Shown here one piece after another: positions 57,666 through 64,000 of a stretch of 64,000 bases of DNA. Origin of the DNA: Rhodopseudomonas boonkerdii (lineage in GTDB: Bacteria > Pseudomonadota > Alphaproteobacteria > Rhizobiales > Xanthobacteraceae); NCBI RefSeq assembly GCF_021184025.1, contig NZ_CP036537.1:248001-312000 (forward strand), in the 5' to 3' direction. Made by a program: the position numbers and the translations under genes. Numbering within the stretch: the stretch's first letter is position 1; the number at the start of each line of letters is the position of its first letter. Below the pieces are notes generated by a model. The model made no database searches, was not told the DNA's origin, and saw nothing but the letters and a program-made list of their open reading frames with translations.

Positions 57666-58622
57666 ATGAATATGCGGGCCTCCGACCAGAAATACGATCC
57701 GTACCGCAACTACTCCCGCGAACAGTGGGCGAAACTGCGCGACGACATGCCGATGGCGCTGAATGCCGAGGAGATTGCGGCGCTGCGCTCGATGCATGAT
57801 CGTCTGGATCTGCGCGAGGTCGAGGACATCTATCTGCCGCTGTCGCGTCTGCTGTCGATGTATGTCGCTGCACATCAGCGGCTCTATGTGGCGCAGCGCA
57901 AATTTCTCGGCATCGAAGATCGCAAGATGCCCTATATCATCGGTGTCGCCGGTTCGGTTGCCGTGGGCAAGTCCACGACCGCCCGCGTGCTGCAGGCCTT
58001 GCTCGCGCGCTGGTCGCCGAAACCGAAAGTCGATCTCGTCACCACCGACGGTTTCCTGTTTCCGAATGCGGTGCTCGAACGCAACGGCATCATGCAGAAA
58101 AAGGGTTTTCCGGAAAGCTACGATCTTCCGCTGCTTCTGCAGTTCCTCAGCGACATCAAGGCCGGCCGTCGCAATGTGCGTGCGCCCGTCTACTCGCATC
58201 TCACCTACGATATCGTTCCGGACAAGTTTATCGAGGTTGATCAGCCGGACATCCTGATTGTCGAGGGCGTCAATGTACTGCAGGCCGGCCGTCTGCCGCG
58301 CGATGGCAAGGCGGTGCCGGTCGTCTCCGACTTCTTCGACTTCTCGGTCTATATCGATGCCGACGAGCCGGTCCTGCGCGAATGGTACGTGAAGCGCTTC
58401 CTGGCGCTGCGCGACACCGCCTTCCACGACAAGCGGTCGTACTTCAATCGCTATGCGCTGCTGTCCGATGAAGAAGCGACGGCGACGGCGCTGGCGATCT
58501 GGGAACGCACCAACCTCGCCAATCTGGAAGACAATATTTTGCCGACGCGTCCGCGAGCGACGCTGATCTTGAAGAAGGGCGCGGATCACGTGATCGAGAA
58601 CGTGGCGCTGCGGCGGCTGTAA
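57666..58622 (+). CDS. coaA: pantothenate kinase (type I)
   Basis: A 318-residue P-loop kinase for the first committed step of CoA synthesis. Walker [33 protein letters not shown] and [43 protein letters not shown]. The inhibitory CoA-binding region is present. End of the his cluster, 54 bp after hisE. Confidence 0.97.
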   Translation: MNMRASDQKYDPYRNYSREQWAKLRDDMPMALNAEEIAALRSMHDRLDLREVEDIYLPLSRLLSMYVAAHQRLYVAQRKFLGIEDRKMPYIIGVAGSVAVGKSTTARVLQALLARWSPKPKVDLVTTDGFLFPNAVLERNGIMQKKGFPESYDLPLLLQFLSDIKAGRRNVRAPVYSHLTYDIVPDKFIEVDQPDILIVEGVNVLQAGRLPRDGKAVPVVSDFFDFSVYIDADEPVLREWYVKRFLALRDTAFHDKRSYFNRYALLSDEEATATALAIWERTNLANLEDNILPTRPRATLILKKGADHVIENVALRRL

Positions 58623-58630
58623 CTCGGTCT

Positions 58631-58732
58631 GCCGTCGCCCGGCTTGACCGGGCGACCCAGTACACACCGTCGTCGGTGTGTCATCATAGAAATCAGTGCT
58701 TACTGGATCGCCCGCTTTCGCGGGCGATGACA
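58631..58732. repeat. R3 palindromic repeat, copy 3 (reference copy)
   Basis: GCCGTCGCCCGGCTTGACCG then GGCGACCCAGTACACA on the left; ACTGGATCGCCCGCTTTCGC then GGGCGATGACA on the right. Each side is a hairpin. It lies between convergent coaA and the acyltransferase gene. Confidence 0.9.
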
Positions 58733-58761
58733 ATTGGAGTGGCTGTTGAGAGAGACCGAAC

Positions 58762-59721
58762 TTACGCCGCCTTCGCTTCTCCGCCAAAATGCTCGATATA
58801 GCGCGCGCCGATCGCCGACACCGGCATCACGATCAGCACGTCTGTCGTGCCGAACTGATGATCGATCACGGCGCCATCACCGATCATCGCGCCGATGCGC
58901 AGATAGCCCTTGATCAGCGGCGGCAGCGCGCGCAGTGCAGCCTTCTGATCGATGGCTTCCTTCGGCATCCGGTTCATCTCGACATAACGCGAGCCATGCG
59001 CGCGAGCACGCCATTCCTCTGGCGCGCGTGCGTGGTGATGCAGGAATGATAGCGGCAGCGCCAGCGTATCCGGATCGGTACCCTCAAAACTGGCGCAGCC
59101 GATCATCACATCGAAGCGATTCTGTTTCACATAACTCCAGATGCCCTGCCATAGCAGCTCGACCGTGCGCTTGGTACGATAGCGCTCAAGCACGCAGGAA
59201 CGGCCGAGTTCGAGAAAACGCAGGCCGGGATGTTTGTTCAGGATGCTGTCGAGGTCAAACTCGTTCTGCGTATAAAAACCACCATTCCGGATCGCGCTTT
59301 CGTGACGCAGCAGGCGATAGGTACCGACCACCGGCTGCCGGCCGGACAGGGTCGGTTTGGCGGCATGATCGACCACCAAGAGATGGTCGCAAATTTTGTC
59401 GAAGGCATCCTTATCGCGCCGCGCCAGCATGGTGGCAGCATCGGCGATGGCAGTGCCGTTCTTGTAGAACACCTTGTAGCGCAGACGTTGCGCGCGTTTT
59501 ACGTCGCGCTTGTCGTTGGCAAGGCGTACTTCCAGCGGGCCCATACGGCCGAGCGAAGGCGTGCCATTGGGATTAACGCTGACGGGATCGAAATGGAATG
59601 GCGGCTTGAACCAGGTGATTGCAGTCTGTGCCGCGAGGGCGACATTCTGCGGTCGCAACATATGCATGACACCTGGCTTGATAATGCCAGGCTTCGGTCG
59701 AACGAGCTCGTTGCCGTGCAT
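58762..59721 (-). CDS. olsB: GNAT-type acyltransferase, OlsB-like (ornithine lipid synthesis)
   Basis: A 319-residue protein. The ATG at 59721 follows GGGGA. LEVRLANDKRDVKRAQRLRYKVFYKNG, VVGTYRLLRHESA, FLELGRSCVLERYRTKRTVELLWQGIWSYV and MIGCASFEGTDP match the OlsB/hemolysin-related acyl-ACP-dependent N-acyltransferase family, which makes lyso-ornithine lipid. The N-terminal 60 residues are an extension. No olsA lies nearby, so the exact role is inferred. Monocistronic, flanked by two R3 repeats. Confidence 0.78.
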   Translation of the reverse strand: MHGNELVRPKPGIIKPGVMHMLRPQNVALAAQTAITWFKPPFHFDPVSVNPNGTPSLGRMGPLEVRLANDKRDVKRAQRLRYKVFYKNGTAIADAATMLARRDKDAFDKICDHLLVVDHAAKPTLSGRQPVVGTYRLLRHESAIRNGGFYTQNEFDLDSILNKHPGLRFLELGRSCVLERYRTKRTVELLWQGIWSYVKQNRFDVMIGCASFEGTDPDTLALPLSFLHHHARAPEEWRARAHGSRYVEMNRMPKEAIDQKAALRALPPLIKGYLRIGAMIGDGAVIDHQFGTTDVLIVMPVSAIGARYIEHFGGEAKAA

Positions 59722-59885
59722 AGCCAATCCCCGACTTTACCCCGGCCGCGGTTAGCCCCACGCGAATCGACGCGGCCTGACCGCATCAAACAACATGGGT
59801 GCTCAACAGTGGTGTGACGGGTGTATTGCGGGGGTGTGACAGGAGGTGTGGAGGAAGGTAGCCCGGTGAAACCTAGCTCAGTATG

Positions 59886-59969
59886 TCGTCACCCGGCTTG
59901 ACCGGGTGACCCAGTACACAATGCAAGTACTGAGTTTACTGGATCGCCCGGTCGAGCCGGACGATGACA
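59886..59969. repeat. R3 palindromic repeat, copy 4
   Basis: GTCACCCGGCTTGACCGGGT, GACCCAGTACACA, then TTACTGGATCGCCCGGTCGA ... GGACGATGACA. It sits downstream of the hybrid kinase stop codon. Confidence 0.85.
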
Positions 59970-59993
59970 GCCAGATCGTGGAGACGCGAGTGT

Positions 59994-62225
59994 CTACGCC
60001 GCAATATGCCGGCCCGCGGCCAGATGCCTCAGTGCCTCCTCTAGCTTTTCGCGGTCCAGCGGTTTGAGCAGAAAGCCGTCCATGCCCGCCTCGAAACAGG
60101 CATAGCGATCTTCCACCAGCGTATTGGCGGTCAGCGCCAGGATCGGAGTGCGGCGCACGCGCTGGCCGGCTTCGAGGGCGCGGATACGCTTGGCGGCTGC
60201 GATACCGTCGAGTTTCGGCATCTGAACGTCCATCAGAACCAAATCGAATGGCGTGCCTGCCGCATTGGATGCGAGCCAGGATTCCAGCGCCTGCTCGCCA
60301 TTGGTGGTCACGATGGTGCGGTGGCCGAGGCGTGTCAGCAGCGAGCGCATCAACAGCGCATTGATCTCGTTATCTTCAGCAACAAGGATCGAGAGGCCGT
60401 CGTCCGCCGTGTTTTTCTCTGAGGTTCGTTCCACCTTGTCGCTCGACGACATGCGATCAGGGGGCTGCATCCCCAGCAGCTTCGCCAGCGAGGTCGCGCG
60501 CAACGGTTTGATCAGATAGCCGGTCAGGTCCTCTGTCGCATGCGGCTGCACTTCGTGTCGTGTCGCTGGCGTGAACAGCCCAATGCGCTGGAGCGCATGC
60601 GGGTTGGATCTTTCGGCAAGCCGTTCGAGATCGCTCGCACCGAGTGCGCTGTCGATCAAGGCGGCATGCCATGATCGCTCCGGCAGCAAGGCCAGCGCGA
60701 CATCGGGATCGGATATCATGCAGGTCTGGGCGCCCCAGCGTTCCAGCCGCCGCGCGATCAGCGAGGCTTCAATGCTCTGCGGCGCCACCAGCAACACCGA
60801 TTGTCCAGTGAGATCTGGCGGGAGAAAAGCTTCGGCGCGGTTATTGGAAGCGGTCAGCGGAATCGATACTTCGAACGTCGAACCGACTCCCGGCTGGCTC
60901 TGCAGCGAGATACGCCCGTTCATGCGTTTGACGATACGCTCGCTGATGGAGAGTCCCAGACCGGTGCCACCGAAATGGCGTGCGGTGCGCTCGTCCGCCT
61001 GCTCAAACTCGCGGAAAATCCGTTGTTGCGCGTCCGGCGCGATGCCGATGCCGGTGTCGCGTACGATGAAGGTGACGTCATCAGGCTGGTTACCGGGCTC
61101 GGCGATGACAGCGACACCGCCGGTGGAAGTGAACTTGATGGCATTGCCGGCGAGATTGAGCAGCACCTGACGCAAACGTGCGGCATCGCCAATGACTTCG
61201 AGCGGCAGCCGTTCGTCGATATAGGCGGCAATTTCGAGATCGCGTGCCTGCGCTCGAGGCGCCAGCAATTCGACGATACCCTCGATCAACGACGACAGCA
61301 CGAACGGGCGGTAGTCGAGATCGATCTTGCCGGCTTCGATCCTGGAATAATCGAGGAGTTCCTCAATCAGCGACAGCAGTGACTCGCCGGATGTCTTCAC
61401 GGCGCGCGCATAAGTTGCCTGTTCCGGTGACAATCGGGTGTCGAGCAGCAGGCCACTCATGCCCAGGATGCCGTTCAGAGGCGTGCGGATTTCGTGCGAT
61501 GCCATCGCGAGAAAGCGTGATTTGGCGCGGTTTGCGGCATTGGCATGGTCGCGCGCCTCGGAGAGTGCGCGCTCGGTTTCAGTGCGGTCGGTGACGTCGC
61601 GGCCGACGCTCTGCAATTCGGCCGGGCGATTGGCGTCGATCCGTACCATGCCCTGGCGCCAGCCGATCCAGCGCGGGCCGGCAGCAGTGGCAATGCATTG
61701 GTCGTGGATCGACGTGCCGTTCGGCTCGCGGACGCGGTCTCCCTGCTCCAGCACTTTCAGCTCGAAGCGGCTGCCCACCAGCGCCTCGCGCGGCTGTTCG
61801 GCCAGAGTGCAATAGGCGTCGTTGACGAAGGTGATGCGGCCGTCCTGGTCGCGGATGACGATCAGATCGTCCTGTGCCTCGAACAGATGCCGCGCGTGCT
61901 CCTCGGCCTCCTTCAGCTCCCAGTTGCGGTCCGCCAGGGCCTCGTTCTGCGCCGCGAGCTTCTGTATCCGCTTGTGCAGGAAGCGCATGCGAATGCTCAT
62001 GGTCGCCAGTGCGACACAGGCCACGGCGAACAGGAAACTGGCGCCGATGGCGAAGGCATGGGGCTCGTAGCCGGAATCCTTCGAGGTGGCCGCCGAGATG
62101 AAGCCGTAGGCGCCGCCAAACGCCGCGGAGAACATCACGAAGGAGCGGATGGCAAAGTTGAGCCATGGAAAGCGGCGCGCAAAGCGCCGGAACATGATCT
62201 TGATCCGGAAAAGGACTCTGCTCAC
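59994..62225 (-). CDS. hybrid sensor histidine kinase / response regulator
   Basis: A 743-residue protein. Two membrane helices (about 24-46 and 57-78) with almost no periplasmic loop, a coiled coil, a PAS domain (AQDDLIVIRDQDGRITFVNDAYCTLAEQP), HisKA with phospho-His 244 (SHEIRTPLNG) and an HATPase domain (GTGLGLSISERIV). Two receivers follow. The first is degenerate: its acidic pocket is replaced (LLVAPQSIE), though Asp (ALID) and Lys (YLIKP) remain. The last is canonical with Asp666 (VLMDVQMPKLDG) and ends the protein. No Hpt or output domain, so it must pass the signal to another protein. Confidence 0.92.
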   Translation of the reverse strand: MSRVLFRIKIMFRRFARRFPWLNFAIRSFVMFSAAFGGAYGFISAATSKDSGYEPHAFAIGASFLFAVACVALATMSIRMRFLHKRIQKLAAQNEALADRNWELKEAEEHARHLFEAQDDLIVIRDQDGRITFVNDAYCTLAEQPREALVGSRFELKVLEQGDRVREPNGTSIHDQCIATAAGPRWIGWRQGMVRIDANRPAELQSVGRDVTDRTETERALSEARDHANAANRAKSRFLAMASHEIRTPLNGILGMSGLLLDTRLSPEQATYARAVKTSGESLLSLIEELLDYSRIEAGKIDLDYRPFVLSSLIEGIVELLAPRAQARDLEIAAYIDERLPLEVIGDAARLRQVLLNLAGNAIKFTSTGGVAVIAEPGNQPDDVTFIVRDTGIGIAPDAQQRIFREFEQADERTARHFGGTGLGLSISERIVKRMNGRISLQSQPGVGSTFEVSIPLTASNNRAEAFLPPDLTGQSVLLVAPQSIEASLIARRLERWGAQTCMISDPDVALALLPERSWHAALIDSALGASDLERLAERSNPHALQRIGLFTPATRHEVQPHATEDLTGYLIKPLRATSLAKLLGMQPPDRMSSSDKVERTSEKNTADDGLSILVAEDNEINALLMRSLLTRLGHRTIVTTNGEQALESWLASNAAGTPFDLVLMDVQMPKLDGIAAAKRIRALEAGQRVRRTPILALTANTLVEDRYACFEAGMDGFLLKPLDREKLEEALRHLAAGRHIAA

Positions 62226-62347
62226 AACGCCACTCCGGCTGGATACGGGGATATGGCGATGATGGGTGGATCAGATTGCCAAGCGGTTGCACCCGCGGCG
62301 ATGCGGCCGGAGCGGTGCGGCCATGGTTGACGAAGTATTAATATGGC

Positions 62348-62818
62348 TCAGAGGCTGGCCGCCGCCATCCGCGCTGGCGGCGCATTGTGCGCGCCGACAA
62401 TCAGCGCTGCCGCATTGCGGGCGGTAAAACTCCGAGAGCGTACGAAAATGCGATAGTCGGCTTCGCCGCTATCCGACAGGTAGATGACCGGATCGGTGCT
62501 GGCGGGTGAGGTCGTGATGCCGACGAAACGTGTCGCGGCATTGGCTTTGCAGACACCAGGCTCGTTGCTGTCGTCGTCGTCGATGACGGTGAAGTCGGCG
62601 TTTTCCGCACTTTCGACGATCTGCACCCGCACGGTGGCGCTGGCAGGGTCGTCGGTGAAACTCACATGGCTCTGCGCCTGCCAGGGGAACGCAGCGATCT
62701 GCACCGGCCCATCGCCGGCGGCGATGCAGGGATGCGTCGATACAAAAAACTCCCCGCGCGCGAGGAAGGCGGCAATCGCCAGGGGAACCGTAGAAGCCAG
62801 AATCTTCAAACGCAGCAT
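62348..62818 (-). CDS. secreted hypothetical protein
   Basis: A 156-residue exported protein I cannot place in a family. The start MLRLKILASTVPLAIAAFLARG forms a signal peptide. The mature part is small and acidic, with a DDDDSNE stretch (EDADFTVIDDDDSN region), two Cys residues (HPCIAAGDG, PGVCKANAA) that could pair, and a beta-rich end DPVIYLSDSGEADYRIFVRSRSFTARNAAALIVGAH. It lies between comM and the hybrid kinase, all on the minus strand. Confidence 0.7.
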   Translation of the reverse strand: MLRLKILASTVPLAIAAFLARGEFFVSTHPCIAAGDGPVQIAAFPWQAQSHVSFTDDPASATVRVQIVESAENADFTVIDDDDSNEPGVCKANAATRFVGITTSPASTDPVIYLSDSGEADYRIFVRSRSFTARNAAALIVGAHNAPPARMAAASL

Positions 62819-62919
62819 GATACGCACTCGCCCCTGCACCCCGTAATGCGGGGTATGGTGAGCGAAGCGTAAACGAGACTGGTTACCGTGGGGTTGACGA
62901 CACGCATACGTTGCAGCGG

Positions 62920-64000
62920 TCATGCGGCGCTGCGCACCTCGTCGGCCAATGCACGATAGGACAGCGCCTCGGCCAGATGCAGCCGTCCGATCTTTTCTGC
63001 GCCGTCGAGATCGGCGAGCGTGCGGGCAACGCGCAATACGCGGTGATAGCCGCGGGCGCTCAGCCGCATGGTTTCGGCGGCGTCCTTCAGCAGGGCGAGA
63101 CCCTGTTTGTCGGGCTGCGCCACGGTTTCGAGAATGGAGGCTGGCGTCGATGCATTGGTGTGGACGCCTGTCAGCCCCGCCGCCGCATAGCGCGCCGTCT
63201 GGATGTTGCGTGCCGCCGCGACGCGTACGGCGACCTCCGCCGAGCCTTCCGAAGGCGGCGGCAGGATAAGGTCAGCGGCTGTAACGGCCGGCACCTCGAT
63301 CCGCAAGTCGATGCGATCCATCAGGGGGCCGGAGATTCGCGTCTGGTAATCCGACATACAGCGATCGATCCGGCCGCGCTTGCAGGTGAAACCGGGTTCG
63401 AAAGCATGGCCGCAGCGGCATGGATTCATCGCCGCCACCAGCATGAAGCGAGCGGGATAAGTCACACGATGATTGGCCCGCGATACCGACACCTCGCCAT
63501 TCTCGAGTGGTGCGCGCAACGAATCCAGCACGCGCGGATCGAATTCGGGAAGCTCGTCGAGAAACAGCACGCCCTGATGCGCCAGCGAGATGTCGCCTGG
63601 TCGCGCCCGCAAGCCGCCGCCCGTGAGTGCCGCCATGCTGGCCGAATGATGTGGCGCACGGAATGGCCGCCGCGTCGTCAATGTCCCGTCACGAATCTCA
63701 CCGGCGACCGAGGCGATCATCGAGATTTCCAGCAATTCGGCCGGGGACAGCGGCGGCAGGATGGACGGCAGCCGTGCGGCGAGCATGGATTTTCCGGAGC
63801 CGGGACTGCCCATCATCAGCAGATGATGGCCGCCGGCCGCGGCGATCTCGAGCGCGCGTTTGGCGCTCTCCTGCCCTTTGATGTCCCGGAGATCGAGCAG
63901 ATTGTTTTCGCGAGTCCGCACCTGAGGCTGAGGCCGCGATAGCACCTGCGTTCCTTTGAAATGATTGGCGATCTGGATCAGTGACTGCGCGGCGATGATC
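62920..64000 (-). CDS. comM: YifB/ComM Mg-chelatase-like AAA+ ATPase, 3' part (5' end outside window)
   Basis: The frame remains open to the window edge, so the C-terminal 359 residues are present. It begins in SLIQIANHFKGTQVLSRPQP, typical of the ComM linker. Walker A is GSPGSGKSMLAARLPSILPP, Walker B GVLFLDELPEF, then the zinc-type AAMNPCRCGH and the Mg-chelatase C domain (RLSARGYHRVLRVARTLADLDG). ComM is a hexameric helicase promoting branch migration in natural transformation. The GTG at 63945 is internal, not a start. Confidence 0.95.
   Translation of the reverse strand, partial: IIAAQSLIQIANHFKGTQVLSRPQPQVRTRENNLLDLRDIKGQESAKRALEIAAAGGHHLLMMGSPGSGKSMLAARLPSILPPLSPAELLEISMIASVAGEIRDGTLTTRRPFRAPHHSASMAALTGGGLRARPGDISLAHQGVLFLDELPEFDPRVLDSLRAPLENGEVSVSRANHRVTYPARFMLVAAMNPCRCGHAFEPGFTCKRGRIDRCMSDYQTRISGPLMDRIDLRIEVPAVTAADLILPPPSEGSAEVAVRVAAARNIQTARYAAAGLTGVHTNASTPASILETVAQPDKQGLALLKDAAETMRLSARGYHRVLRVARTLADLDGAEKIGRLHLAEALSYRALADEVRSAA

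Overview
This window is chromosomal DNA from an alphaproteobacterium of the Bradyrhizobium/Rhodopseudomonas/Afipia group (order Hyphomicrobiales). The evidence is high GC, dense coding, a cenR-type response regulator beside a cyclic-nucleotide-binding protein, hisB-DUF2628-hisHAFE-coaA synteny, a timA-mltA-smr cluster, and many long palindromic intergenic repeats. Everything here is inferred from the sequence alone; no database search was run.

Layout. 1-11 kb is an accessory metabolic stretch: the end of gamma-glutamyltransferase, a LivK-type periplasmic binding protein, a glutathione S-transferase divergent from a DUF2239 gene across a palindromic operator, a MATE pump, an HCCA-isomerase/SDR pair, a PanE-like reductase, and a diheme cytochrome c beside a PQQ-type sugar dehydrogenase. 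11-16.5 kb holds tRNA-Gly(GCC), a YbbN-type thioredoxin, a Lon-N-domain protein, a Trm112-like protein, a UbiH-type hydroxylase, TesB and a YciI protein. 16.6-19.3 kb is the nitrogen-control block: two P-II genes and amtB, with a sigma-54 promoter. 19.5-30.3 kb holds an aminotransferase, ftsK, a LolA-type carrier, xthA, a cAMP-receptor-like protein with a CenR-type regulator, an L,D-transpeptidase, yggS and a diguanylate cyclase. 30.4-34.8 kb is leuS-lptE-holA.

34.9-48.4 kb is the origin region. parB, parA, rsmG, mnmG, mnmE, rho and hemJ run leftward; ppsR, maf, coaE and dnaQ run rightward. The 464-bp gap between them (44484-44947) carries DnaA-box-like motifs, five GANTC sites and an AT-rich stretch. 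Three strong parS sites and one weaker one lie within about 7.5 kb of it. I read this as the chromosomal replication origin with its partition centromere. Compared with the layout known for related genera, aroE (between maf and coaE) and hemE (next to the origin) are absent, and a DUF4269/GNAT pair sits between rsmG and mnmG.

48.8-64 kb: timA-mltA-smr, hslVU, hisB-DUF2628-hisH-hisA-hisF-hisE-coaA, an OlsB-like acyltransferase, a hybrid histidine kinase, a secreted orphan, and the 3' part of comM.

Repeats. Nearly every non-operonic gap carries one of five families of 40-170 bp inverted repeats (called R1-R5 here). R1 has eleven copies, is a two-hairpin mosaic and has interchangeable hairpin tips. 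No CRISPR array, prophage, insertion sequence or defence system was found.
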